DNA from: JBCDJI01 sp964351865
GTDB taxonomy: Bacteria; Verrucomicrobiota; Verrucomicrobiia; Methylacidiphilales; JBCBYL01
Reading direction: 5' to 3'
Assembly: GCA_964351865.1 (NCBI GenBank)
Contig: CAYGPJ010000024.1
Coordinates: forward strand, 1 to 61,141
Length of the DNA stretch: 61,141 nt
Position numbers and translations under genes: made by a program. Under the pieces are notes generated by a model that was not told the origin of the DNA, did no database searches, and saw nothing but the letters and a program-made list of their open reading frames with translations. Below are positions 1 to 8,995 of the stretch, one piece after another. Numbering within the stretch: position 1 is the first letter of the stretch; each line of letters starts with the position of its first letter.

Positions 1-120
1 ATCACTTCAAATGTACAGCTTTTACCGCCGATTTAGTCTTGGTTGAACACTAGTGAGGAAGAAACTCCATCTCGTATAAATCAAGGCTGACTTTTATCAC
101 ACTGCTGCTATCGTTTTTCT

Positions 121-1041
121 ATGCGATTCAGCACCATCAGCCTTCTACTCTTGTTGACCTGCCTCAGCCCACTTTCCATCCAGGCAGCAGTTTACGAATA
201 TTCAGCAGATCCACGCGGCAGCGCCAATTATCTCAGTGCCGATTTCCGTTGCTGGATTCCGGATACCAGCGAACCCATTCGCGGCGTATTGGTCATCGTT
301 CCTCAGCAGGATGCCGATGGCAGAGACCAGGTGAATATCAAAGCCTATCAGGAAAAATGTAAAAAATGGAATTTTGCTCTCGTCGGTTGTTACTACACCG
401 GTGGCACCACTAAATTCTACACCAACCCACGCGGCGGCTCTGCGCTGGCGCTGATCGAGGCCATCCGTTCCTTCTCGGATCAGTCCGACAGGCGTGAACT
501 ATTTAAAGCACACATGGCGGTCGTCGGTCTCTCCGCCGGTGCCCAGTTCGCCTTCGGCATGGCTTGTGATCAACCGGATCGCGTCATTGCCTTTGTCTCC
601 AATAAAGGCGTCTATTTCCAGGCACGCCCGGTCGGTGCCACCTACGACGTGCCCGGCCTCTTCATTGTCGGCGAGCGGGACGAGACGGCCAGTAAGGAAA
701 ATACCCAGAAACTGTTTAATCAGGGTCGCGCCCGCGGAGCACTCTGGGCGACCACCACGGCCGAGAGAGAGGAACATGAATTAGGCAATGCCACAACCAT
801 TAGCCTGTATCTCGATTACCTGGAAACGGCCATCGAAGTCAGACTCAATAAACAAAACTACGCCAATACCCTTGAAAAACTGAAACCATGGGACGGAGTC
901 TTTCTGAGCATGAAAACCTCCGCCATGGTGAAAGGTGACGACCGGGATGCCGAGCGCAATTCCGATCTGAGTTGGCTGCCCACCACTGAATTTGCCCAGC
1001 AGCTACTCGACTCCAATCGCCACACCCCGGTGAAAAAATAA
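121..1041 (+). CDS. Secreted alpha/beta hydrolase-like protein
   Basis: Probable exported alpha/beta-hydrolase fold protein of 306 residues. Residues 1-22 form a signal peptide (charged start, a run of Leu, cleavage after IQA). The nucleophile elbow GLSAG lies at 136-140, so Ser138 is the likely nucleophile. An acidic residue in the GERDET stretch near 188 and a His in the EEHELG stretch near 220 are in the right order for the triad. The layout resembles dienelactone hydrolase or PHB-depolymerase-type esterases, but the substrate cannot be told. A similarly built protein is at 17099-17809. The start is the ATG that opens the signal peptide. Confidence 0.7.
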   Translation: MRFSTISLLLLLTCLSPLSIQAAVYEYSADPRGSANYLSADFRCWIPDTSEPIRGVLVIVPQQDADGRDQVNIKAYQEKCKKWNFALVGCYYTGGTTKFYTNPRGGSALALIEAIRSFSDQSDRRELFKAHMAVVGLSAGAQFAFGMACDQPDRVIAFVSNKGVYFQARPVGATYDVPGLFIVGERDETASKENTQKLFNQGRARGALWATTTAEREEHELGNATTISLYLDYLETAIEVRLNKQNYANTLEKLKPWDGVFLSMKTSAMVKGDDRDAERNSDLSWLPTTEFAQQLLDSNRHTPVKK

Positions 1042-1111
1042 CCCGCGCCTTTTATAAAACACCCTCCACTCCATAATTGTCTTTAGCCCACTGCTGTGAC
1101 AATCTGGTGCG

Positions 1112-1675
1112 GTGATCAATGAAACCACCCCCGCTGCGGATCCATTAAATCCTCAGCCAGCAAAGCAAAATAAATGGATCTGGGGCTGCGGCATCGGCTG
1201 CCTTGGCTTCATCATCATCGCCATTCTCGCCATCGCCTCCGGCACCTGGTATTTCTTGTCCCTCGTCAACGACATGGAAGACGAACTCATCGCCCAAGGC
1301 CTGACCAAACAATCCGGCCAGTTCATCGAGGTCAAAGACCCCATCACCGAACCCCAGTACTTCAAAGGTCAGATCGTCATGATCCGTAACGGCAGCGATG
1401 CCCCCATCGGCCTGCTGTGCCAGATGGCGGAACTGCGTGGCGAATTCCATCAGCCCGTCACCTTCCGCGGCCAGATTCTCACCATCCACAAAGACGCCGT
1501 GCTGCATCAGGGCCTCGATGTCACCGCCCAACTGGTGGAACGCGTCGGCAAAGTCGAAGGCGAGATCACCGGCAGCTTTCAGGCGCTGACAGAAACCGCC
1601 GAAATGGACTACTCCCAATTCGAGGGCATGTTCCCCGCACCCAAACCCCAAGCCAAGGCTCAAAACGATGAATGA
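1112..1675 (+). CDS. Hypothetical protein with one N-terminal membrane segment
   Basis: Unrecognised protein of 187 residues starting at GTG. A short polar N-terminus carries a Trp-Gly-Cys-rich lead into one membrane helix (roughly residues 25-50, WGCGIGCLGFIIIAIL and onward), followed by a soluble, probably extracytoplasmic domain and an Ala/Lys/Gln-rich tail. Its last 8 bases overlap the start of the next membrane protein (ATGAATGA), so the two are probably translationally coupled. No catalytic motif was seen. Confidence 0.6.
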   Translation: MINETTPAADPLNPQPAKQNKWIWGCGIGCLGFIIIAILAIASGTWYFLSLVNDMEDELIAQGLTKQSGQFIEVKDPITEPQYFKGQIVMIRNGSDAPIGLLCQMAELRGEFHQPVTFRGQILTIHKDAVLHQGLDVTAQLVERVGKVEGEITGSFQALTETAEMDYSQFEGMFPAPKPQAKAQNDE

Positions 1676-2657
1676 GAACCCTCAGAACAGCAATACTGAT
1701 AGCGAACCCCTCACTCCCCCTCACACTGATCGCAGCACCCGCCTGCTGATCTTCGGCATCCTGGGAATTTTAGGCTCACTGTTCTGCCTCGCCATGGTGC
1801 CACTGATGTTCCTGGCCATCCAGATCGCACCGGAGGAGGTTCACATGGGAACGGTCGGACCCGCCATCGCATTTTACGGAGTGATCGGAATCTTAGGGAT
1901 GATCGTCAGCATTGGCTCCATCCGATGTCGGCGCTGGGCGCGTGATCTGATTCTGGCCGGTGCCAGCCTCGCCTTAGCGCTGGGAATTCCCGCCTGTATT
2001 TTCTCATGCTTCATCGTCGGTAAAACGATGGGGACCAGCATGGAACAGAGCGGCGCTCAGGTATCTGAGTCGATGGTGCAAGTGATTACCGTAATCACCG
2101 GAATTTTTTATGCCCTCCTCTTTATCCTGCTGCCGCTGACATTGGTCCTCTGTTACCGTGGCCGCGACGTCTTAGCCACCTGCATTGCCCGTAGCCGCGC
2201 AACCGGCTTCACCTCCCACCTCTCCATTCCACAACTCGTCTGCATCCTCATCTGCCTGATGATGTTTCTCAATACCATCTTCCTGCCCGTGTTCATGCCG
2301 GTGGTGATGGTCTGGGATCAGGTGCTGACCGGCACCCCTGCCATTCTCATGCTGATTCTCTTTGCCGCTGCCAGTGGTTACGCCACCTGGGGACTATACT
2401 ATCAAGTGCCTGCCGCCTGGTGGGTCGGCCTGCTCAGCATCACCATCATCGGCCTGAACTTCGCCATCTCCTTTGCCGTCGGCGATATCATGGATTTCTA
2501 CCGTGAACTCAACATGCCCGCCAAGCAGTTACAAGTCATCGAAGATAGTGGCATTGCCGACATCATGGCTTACACGTGGATCAGCATCGTCATCTACCTC
2601 GCCATCGTCGCTGCCTTCTTCTGGCATGCCAGACCTGCAAAACAGGAACAAAGTTAA
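1668..2657 (+). CDS. Multi-pass membrane protein of unknown function
   Basis: A 329-residue protein with about seven or eight hydrophobic segments, starting near residues 25-50 and ending with a helix close to the C-terminus. The N-terminus is rich in Asn, Thr and Pro and probably cytoplasmic. No transporter signature is recognised. The start overlaps the stop of the upstream single-span protein by 8 bases, which makes an operon of the two likely. They may form a small membrane complex, but nothing in the sequence states the role. Confidence 0.6.
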   Translation: MNENPQNSNTDSEPLTPPHTDRSTRLLIFGILGILGSLFCLAMVPLMFLAIQIAPEEVHMGTVGPAIAFYGVIGILGMIVSIGSIRCRRWARDLILAGASLALALGIPACIFSCFIVGKTMGTSMEQSGAQVSESMVQVITVITGIFYALLFILLPLTLVLCYRGRDVLATCIARSRATGFTSHLSIPQLVCILICLMMFLNTIFLPVFMPVVMVWDQVLTGTPAILMLILFAAASGYATWGLYYQVPAAWWVGLLSITIIGLNFAISFAVGDIMDFYRELNMPAKQLQVIEDSGIADIMAYTWISIVIYLAIVAAFFWHARPAKQEQS

Positions 2658-2873
2658 ACCGCTAAATACGCCAATTACGCTAAATGAGAACCTAGGAAAC
2701 CGTGCCCCCCTCGGCTAGGCTCGGGGCCTGACCTTGATGCAATTTCTGAGCGTGTCAAAGCGGTCGAACGGCTTCCTGTAAAAAATAGTTCCCGTTTTTC
2801 CATATTAGCGTTTATTAGCGTCCATTAGCGGTTAAAACTTCCCCGTTGTTCCCGATCCGTATAATCTTCCCCC
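2658..2873. repeat. Intergenic gap with short palindromic and TTAGCG-type repeats
   Basis: The gap before polA holds a hairpin near 2707-2729 (CCCCTCGGC / GGCTCGGGG type arms) and a string of variants of TTAGCGT...ATTAGCG near 2802-2832. Similar TTAGCG-type strings recur near 16120-16145, 18895 and 25630, so they look like dispersed intergenic repeats rather than polA regulatory sites. Confidence 0.4.
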
Positions 2874-5747
2874 GTGTCTAAAGTTCTCTATCTTCTCGAC
2901 GGTATGGCGCTGGTCTATCGCGCCCACTTTGTTTTCATCAACAACCCCATCCGCAACTCCAAGGGCGTCAACACCTCCGCCGCCTACGGGTTCACCAATA
3001 CCCTGATCGACCTGCTCACCAATCGCAAACCCACCCACCTCGCCGTCGTCTTCGACACCTCCGCCCCCACTGATCGCCACATCAAGTATCCCGAATACAA
3101 AGCCCAGCGCGAAGAAATGCCGGAAGAACTCTCCGCCGCCATCCCCGTCGTTAAAGAACTGGTTAAAGCCTTCAACCTGCCCTGTCTCGAACTCGACGGC
3201 TATGAAGCCGACGACATCATCGGGACGCTGGCCAAGAAAGCAGAAACCCAAGGATACGACACCTTTATGGTCACCCCCGACAAAGACTTCGGCCAACTGG
3301 TCGACGAACACACCTTCATGTATCGCCCCGGTCGTCAGGGCGGCGACGTGGAAATCATGGGCATTAAGGAAGTCTGTGAAAAATGGGGCATCGTCCGACC
3401 CGACCAGGTCATCGACTGCCTCGGCATGATCGGCGACAGCGTCGACAACATCCCCGGCATCCCCGGTATCGGCCCCAAGACCGCCCAGAAACTCATCGCG
3501 GAGTTCGACAACCTCGAAAACCTTCTCGCCAATACGGATAAACTCAAAGGCAAGCAGAAGGAAAAAGTCGAAGCGAACGCCGACCAGGCCCGCCTCTCCA
3601 AAGACCTCGCCACGATAAATGTGAGCGTGCCGCTCACTCAGCAGCCGGATGATCTGGTCATTTCAGAACCCGACGAAGCCGCACTCAAGGCGTTGTTTAC
3701 CGAACTCGAATTCAACACTTTAGGGAAACGCGTTTTCGGAGGCGACTTCGTCGCCGGTCACGGCGGAGCAGTTGCTGGAAATTCGAAATCCAAATCTCGA
3801 AATACGAAAGGGGATGGGAACCCGGACCTGTTCGGAGTGGAAGGAACGGTGGAACAGAAGGCTGAAACTCGAGACCTGAAAGCTGAAGATCAGGAAATTC
3901 TTGCGGATCTGAAGACGATAGAGGACGTCAAAACCGACTATCAGGTCGCGGATACGGATGCGAAGCTCAAGAAACTGATCGCCGAACTGAAGAAGCAAAA
4001 AGTCTTTGCCTTCGACACCGAGACCAGCGGCCTCAACCCCCGCGAATCCCAACTCGTCGGACTAAGCCTGTCTTGGAAAGCCCACACCGGTTGGTGGATT
4101 CCTGCGGCACAGATGACAGAGATCAGAAGTCAGATGTCAGAGATCTTCTCAAATCCGGACACCACCAAGATTGCGCATAATGCCAAGTTCGATATCGCCG
4201 TCCTGCGCTCATTCTTCGCGAATCGTCAATCGTCAATCGTCAATCGTCAATTCCATCGTATCTTCGATACGATGGTAGCGCATGCCCTCGTCGATCCATC
4301 CGCGAAACACGGCCTCAACGCCCTCAGCGAATCCCTGCTCGGCTACCGCCCCGTGAGTATCGAAACCCTCATCGGCCCCAAGGGCTCAGACCAGATCACA
4401 ATGGCCGATGCCGACCCCGAGGCGCTGGCGCGTTACGCCGCCGAGGATGCCGACATCGCCTGGCAGCTCTATGAGAAGCTGTTGCCGATGCTGAAAGAAA
4501 CCGATCAGGAATCAGTCTTCTTCGACATCGAAATGCCCGCTCTTCCCGCCATCGAAGCCATGGAAGCAGAAGGCGTCGCGCTGGATTTGTTTGCGTTGGA
4601 AGATTTCTCGCAACACCTCGCGTCGAAGATCGACGAAGCCCGCAGCGCTATCGAAGGTCAAGCCGGCCACACCTTCAACCTCAATTCCCCGAAACAGCTC
4701 GGGGTCGTTTTGTTCGATGAATTGAAGCTGGCAGAAAAATTTAAGCCCAAGAAAACCAAAACCGGCCAATACAAAACCGACGAGCAAACACTGACCGCGC
4801 TGGCGCATGTCCACCCGATCATCGCCAGCATTCTCGACTACCGGATGATGACCAAGTTGAAATCGACCTACGTCGACGCCTTACCGAATACCGTCTCGAA
4901 GAAAACCGGTCGCATCCACACCAGCTACCATCAGGCAGCCACGACGACCGGTCGCCTCGCCTCCAGCGACCCCAACCTGCAGAACATCCCGATCCGCACC
5001 GACCTCGGACGGGAAATCCGCAAAGCCTTTGTCGCCGACGAGGGCAAGCTGCTGCTGGCGGCCGATTACTCACAGATCGAGCTGCGGATTCTGGCCGCCG
5101 TCAGCGAAGACCCCGGCATGATCGAAGCCTTCCAGAACGGCATCGACATCCACGCCGCCACTGCCGCGAAAGTCTACGGCGTCCACCCCGAAGACGTGGA
5201 ACCTGAAATGCGCCGCAAAGCCAAGATGGTGAACTTCGGAATTTCCTACGGGATCAGCGCCTTCGGATTAGCCCAGCGACTCGGCATCCCGCGCGGCGAA
5301 GCCGCCGAGATCATCGACAACTACTTCGCCCAGTTCCCGGGAATCAAAAACTACATCGAAGACACCATCGCGTTCTGTAAGGAAAACGGCTACGTGGAAA
5401 CCTTAAGCGGTCGCCGCCGCTTCCTGCCCGACGTGAGTTCCTCCAACAAAACCATCGCCAGCGCCGCCGAACGCAACGCCATCAACATGCCCATCCAGGG
5501 CACCGCTGCCGACCTGATCAAAATCGCCATGGCGAATATCCATAAGTCGATTATCGAGCAGGGATTGGAAAGTCGCATGCTGCTGCAGGTGCACGATGAA
5601 TTGGTGTTTGAGTTGGTGAAAAGCGAAGAGAGGGCCCTCCGTGCCTTACTCGAAAATAAAATGGTGAATGCCATCCCTGCGTTAAACGATAAGGTGCCGG
5701 TTGAGATTGAAATAGGGAGCGGAAAAAATTGGCTGGAAGCGCATTAA
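2874..5747 (+). CDS. polA: DNA polymerase I
   Basis: Family A DNA polymerase of 957 residues with a GTG start. It has the 5'-3' exonuclease (about 1-290), the 3'-5' proofreading domain (about 360-560) and the polymerase domain (about 570-957). Proofreading motifs look intact: FDTETSG near 379-385, NAKFD, and YAAEDAD. Polymerase motif A is DYSQIE near 731, motif B is RRKAKMVNFGISYG, and motif C is VHDE near 906. It works in Okazaki fragment processing and repair synthesis. The linker between the nuclease domains (about 300-345) is long and low in complexity, and its DNA resembles intergenic short repeats, as do stretches at about 4110-4150 and 4215-4255; the frame stays open through all of them. 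Confidence 0.97.
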   Translation: MSKVLYLLDGMALVYRAHFVFINNPIRNSKGVNTSAAYGFTNTLIDLLTNRKPTHLAVVFDTSAPTDRHIKYPEYKAQREEMPEELSAAIPVVKELVKAFNLPCLELDGYEADDIIGTLAKKAETQGYDTFMVTPDKDFGQLVDEHTFMYRPGRQGGDVEIMGIKEVCEKWGIVRPDQVIDCLGMIGDSVDNIPGIPGIGPKTAQKLIAEFDNLENLLANTDKLKGKQKEKVEANADQARLSKDLATINVSVPLTQQPDDLVISEPDEAALKALFTELEFNTLGKRVFGGDFVAGHGGAVAGNSKSKSRNTKGDGNPDLFGVEGTVEQKAETRDLKAEDQEILADLKTIEDVKTDYQVADTDAKLKKLIAELKKQKVFAFDTETSGLNPRESQLVGLSLSWKAHTGWWIPAAQMTEIRSQMSEIFSNPDTTKIAHNAKFDIAVLRSFFANRQSSIVNRQFHRIFDTMVAHALVDPSAKHGLNALSESLLGYRPVSIETLIGPKGSDQITMADADPEALARYAAEDADIAWQLYEKLLPMLKETDQESVFFDIEMPALPAIEAMEAEGVALDLFALEDFSQHLASKIDEARSAIEGQAGHTFNLNSPKQLGVVLFDELKLAEKFKPKKTKTGQYKTDEQTLTALAHVHPIIASILDYRMMTKLKSTYVDALPNTVSKKTGRIHTSYHQAATTTGRLASSDPNLQNIPIRTDLGREIRKAFVADEGKLLLAADYSQIELRILAAVSEDPGMIEAFQNGIDIHAATAAKVYGVHPEDVEPEMRRKAKMVNFGISYGISAFGLAQRLGIPRGEAAEIIDNYFAQFPGIKNYIEDTIAFCKENGYVETLSGRRRFLPDVSSSNKTIASAAERNAINMPIQGTAADLIKIAMANIHKSIIEQGLESRMLLQVHDELVFELVKSEERALRALLENKMVNAIPALNDKVPVEIEIGSGKNWLEAH

Positions 5748-5784
5748 GAGGATTATCTGGTAATTATCTTTGCCATTCCCCCAA

Positions 5785-8217
5785 TTAAACGCGATCAGGA
5801 GCCGAACTTTCTAATGCCTGACGCAGCGCTGGATGTATAGAGTAGATAAGTGCCGACCCATCTCCTTTTGGCATTTTGTTTTTAAGTTTTTCTAAATTAT
5901 ACATAAGGTCATGCGCATAAATTTCTTCATCATTTATTCGCACTCCAATGAAGCAAAACCAAAGTAATACATCCAAAACCTCTGAAAATTTCCCTTCGCT
6001 AACGTTGCCTTCATCAAAAACCAACGAAAGATCATCTCTTGATAGATAATGCGGCATACCTAAAAATGCCGGCATTAAGTTTGGAAAGTTGTCCACTACA
6101 TCTCTAATTTCAAACTTAAGATCATTCAACATATCTTCGGAATATGCTTTTTCTGCAGTTTTAATATCATCTTCTTCGATTTGCTGGTGTTCCCTGCTAA
6201 CAGCAACAGCCAATGACTTTCTAAGCAAATTTAATAAATCTCGGGGCCTTAAAAAGGTTCGTTTCAAGATGTAGTTAAAAGAATTTTCTCCATCCACATG
6301 TAGAGCAGCTATTCGAGGCCAAACTTCTTGAAAATCACCAATCAGCTCTTTATGTATAGCTAATCTTTTTGATATAAGCTGTTTGAGCAACTCAATATCC
6401 GACCAATCAATATTAGCTACTGATTCTTTCCCGCGGTCTGAGGTTTCTTCAATTAAGAAATCATAAATATCTTTCCGCAAAAAGACAACACTGTGAAGAT
6501 TCACGTCTCTTTTCTGGAATGATCTTTGAAGCTTCCTAGAAGCCTCCATTAAACAACTAAGTATTGCTATATCCTCTACTGTTGCGCCTCTACTTGGCAA
6601 CCCCTTGTCTAGATTGTCGACTAAGAGCCAAATTTCTGACGGAGTGTCTGGATAGTCCCTAATTGCATCTCCGAGCAACTTAATTTCATTGTTGTAAATC
6701 AGGTTCGTTATATGGGCACTGTCTAATTGATCTTCTTCAATTAATTCGAATTCATTAATCACCTTATCGACAAGGGTTAATAATCGTTCAGAAAAATCTG
6801 CATCGCTATCACCTGAATGCTTGTCATATACCGCTTCAATATCACGATACGCCTCTAATGCACTCGGGTCCCGCCAGGCACTCTTCGCGCATTCTTCAAG
6901 CAACCTTTTTGCCAGCTCAACAGTAAGCAGGTAATTCCAAAATGCTGTCAATAGCTGTAACTGCATACCTTTGGTTAAGTTCATTAAAACAATTTCCCTC
7001 AACCTAACGAATTGGTGCCCTTCTGGTTTTAAATCAACAACAAGAGCATGGCGCTCTTTTTGTACTATATTTTTAACAGCATAAAACATCGCCGTCTTTC
7101 CGGAACCTTTCCTTCCGATAACCAACCTTGCATGACCTTGTGCTGTATTCTGAAAATGAGGTGTTTTTAAAAAATAGTTTTTTAAAGATTGAACTTCGTT
7201 TTCTGCTGCAACATCACCTACATCAATAGTTTCCAAAAAGTTTTTAGGCTTTGTCACTTCAGTTTCAGATGAATTTACAGCCTCAACCACGGAATCCAAA
7301 AACTTAGCCATGTGGTGTTGAATGTGACTAACACTGGTATAAGGAAGAACTATATCTCTATAGTCAACAGGTTGCTTCACCTCCGCACCCTCTTGAAAGA
7401 GAAGTACTTTTTTATTACTCGACATTGCAAGCCCTGCAACAAAGGCACACCTTGCATTATGTACGCTAGCACCAGCTCTCTCAGGATCTAACAAATGTCC
7501 AATAACCCCATAAGAACTTTGAACCTGACTGTAGGCATCATGATAAGATAGTCGCGGAGTTTCTTTTGAGTCAAATTCCCTAAACCCATAATAACCCTTT
7601 TTCAAAGTCGACGTAATTTTAATGCTCGCATTTGATTCATATGGACTTCGAACAAGATAAATTGGTTGCAACTTATTCTTTCCGAGTTGCCTCTTAAAGA
7701 CGGAGCCATTTTTACTGCAAGTATTTACTATAGAGACTAAATCTTGGCTATTTGTGTAACTTTCGTAACCCAGCACATCAAAAATACCCATCTGCTCAAA
7801 TATTTCTGCACCTTGCTCATAGCTGCTGTCTCTTATTGGAACAACTTGCTTGCCTAATCCTAGCGCGAAGCCTATCTCGAACAGAACATTGAAATTAAGC
7901 GTGGTAATATCTGCAAATATTATATTCGCAGACCGGATTTTTTTGCATATTTCACAAAATATAATTTTTCCGCTAACATCTAAATCTTCCCAAGAATTAT
8001 ATGCTGATTTGCTTGAATGATTACGCAATTGATTTACTGTCTCGCGAATTGACTCGGATATGTGAGCTTTTTCACTTGAATAAATAAAAAAAGCGACCGT
8101 ATTAGATATTCCTGAAAAATCTTCTACGCACGCACCATTTGAATACTGACAAAAAGCCGGGTTTTTATATGGATCATCGAGACTAAACTCGCGGCTTAAT
8201 TTTTCTTTAGACATCAA
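5785..8217 (-). CDS. P-loop ATPase with two NDT/TIR-like N-terminal domains (candidate defence protein)
   Basis: An 810-residue protein. Residues about 20-170 read as a Rossmann-like nucleoside-deoxyribosyltransferase/TIR-like domain: FADITTLNFNVLFEIGFALG matches the typical D-(x)n-N-x-N-V-x-x-E-x-G pattern with a candidate catalytic Glu. A second related-looking domain spans about 185-320. A P-loop (GRKGSGKT, about 366-373) and a Walker B-like LLVDNLD near 530 define an ATPase resembling the Sll1717-type or STAND-like group, followed by a helical C-terminal part. Family knowledge links such fusions to antiphage sensing or nucleotide-depleting effectors; that role is inferred here. The gene is visibly AT-rich (24 G+C in bases 6001-6060, against 39 in 5041-5100 of polA), which suggests transfer. 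It stands alone between polA and dispersed repeats. Confidence 0.75.
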   Translation of the reverse strand: MMSKEKLSREFSLDDPYKNPAFCQYSNGACVEDFSGISNTVAFFIYSSEKAHISESIRETVNQLRNHSSKSAYNSWEDLDVSGKIIFCEICKKIRSANIIFADITTLNFNVLFEIGFALGLGKQVVPIRDSSYEQGAEIFEQMGIFDVLGYESYTNSQDLVSIVNTCSKNGSVFKRQLGKNKLQPIYLVRSPYESNASIKITSTLKKGYYGFREFDSKETPRLSYHDAYSQVQSSYGVIGHLLDPERAGASVHNARCAFVAGLAMSSNKKVLLFQEGAEVKQPVDYRDIVLPYTSVSHIQHHMAKFLDSVVEAVNSSETEVTKPKNFLETIDVGDVAAENEVQSLKNYFLKTPHFQNTAQGHARLVIGRKGSGKTAMFYAVKNIVQKERHALVVDLKPEGHQFVRLREIVLMNLTKGMQLQLLTAFWNYLLTVELAKRLLEECAKSAWRDPSALEAYRDIEAVYDKHSGDSDADFSERLLTLVDKVINEFELIEEDQLDSAHITNLIYNNEIKLLGDAIRDYPDTPSEIWLLVDNLDKGLPSRGATVEDIAILSCLMEASRKLQRSFQKRDVNLHSVVFLRKDIYDFLIEETSDRGKESVANIDWSDIELLKQLISKRLAIHKELIGDFQEVWPRIAALHVDGENSFNYILKRTFLRPRDLLNLLRKSLAVAVSREHQQIEEDDIKTAEKAYSEDMLNDLKFEIRDVVDNFPNLMPAFLGMPHYLSRDDLSLVFDEGNVSEGKFSEVLDVLLWFCFIGVRINDEEIYAHDLMYNLEKLKNKMPKGDGSALIYSIHPALRQALESSAPDRV

Positions 8218-8312
8218 TTAGAGCATCATTGTTAAACTACTTGTCATTGTCAAGTAATCCTAACCTCGCACAGTAAATGACGGACTACAAGTAGGGGTCT
8301 AAAATCAATCTA

Positions 8313-8415
8313 CAGTTTTCGGGGTCGAGGCTTCAGGGTCGAGGCTTCAGCCTTCGCCAAGGCTACGGCTCGACATGTGACTCTTGACACTTTACTTAGC
8401 CTGCAAAACGCATAC
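8313..8415 (+). repeat. Dispersed palindromic repeat, copy 1
   Basis: A two-stem palindrome, with outer arms GTCGAG and CTCGAC around an inner AGCCTT/AAGGCT stem, preceded by a tandem 13-base duplication (GTCGAGGCTTCAG) and followed by the tail GTGACTCTTGACAC...AACGCAT. The same two-part unit recurs near 8699, 10532, 17921, 20208 (inverted) and 23370. Confidence 0.7.
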
Positions 8416-8468
8416 CCAAAGTATCTCTGGACGATTATTCATATTTCTCCCACTTATTTGGCTTGCAC

Positions 8469-8491
8469 AATGTATCGCGGCGCGATACATT
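8469..8491. promoter_or_regulatory. Duplicate of the higBA operator palindrome
   Basis: Perfect inverted repeat with 10-base arms AATGTATCGC and GCGATACATT and a 3-base spacer (GGC). It has the same arms as the operator at 10657-10679 in front of the intact higBA, where the spacer is CTC. The intact HigA could still bind here. Confidence 0.6.
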
Positions 8492-8497
8492 TAGTCA

Positions 8498-8737
8498 CTG
8501 ATTGAAAACTTCCTGTGTAAAGAGACCGCAAAAGTTTTCAGTGGCACGTTTTCCAAGAAGCTGCCGCAAGATATTCAGATGCGTGCAGCGGACAAATTGG
8601 CCATCATGGATGCGGCGACTGAGCTGACGGATCTGATAACCCCTGCCAGTAATCACTTGGAACTGCTTAAGGGTGATCGCGAAGGGCAACATAGCATTCT
8701 ACGGGGTCTACGGGGTCGAGGCTTCAGCCTCCGCTAA
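8498..8737 (+). pseudogene. Truncated higB toxin copy
   Basis: Bases 8498-8698 are close to identical to the intact higB at 10686, and the palindrome upstream is copied too. The GTG start has become CTG. After codon 67 (ending GQHSI) the higB sequence stops abruptly at a copy of the dispersed repeat, and the frame runs on through the repeat to a stop at 8735-8737. The missing 28 residues include the RINQQWRICF part of the toxin core, so it is very unlikely to be active. No higA copy follows it. Confidence 0.8.
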
Positions 8738-8790
8738 GGCTGTGGCTCGACAAGTGACTCTTGACACATTACTTAGCCCGTAAAACGCAT
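8699..8790 (+). repeat. Dispersed palindromic repeat, copy 2
   Basis: Two tandem CTACGGGGT units, then the two-stem palindrome (GTCGAG...CTCGAC, 8714-8750) and the tail GTGACTCTTGACACATTAC through AACGCAT. Its left edge is the exact point where the duplicated higB is cut. Between 8790 and 8995 no gene was seen, only a fragment with the string GGGGTCAGGTGACA that also resembles bases near 16008. Confidence 0.65.
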
Positions 8791-8995
8791 CAGGACTCTT
8801 GCCTGCCGAAGGTGGTCGTGGTAGCTTTGAATCATGAAATTGGAATTAGTCTTAGCTCAGGAATTCGGCTCCCGTCTAAAAGAAAAGGGGTCAGGTGACA
8901 ATTCTTGAGAACCATGGATTAGCGAAAACTAAAGCTGCCCAACTCAAATTTCAATCCGCAGCCCAAAGGCTGCAAACCGATAGAAAGTCTGAACT

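Noticed and set aside
4215..4255. CRISPR-like short tandem repeat in polA
   Set aside because: Four adjoining CGTCAAT units without spacers, in frame in a coding region; not a CRISPR array.
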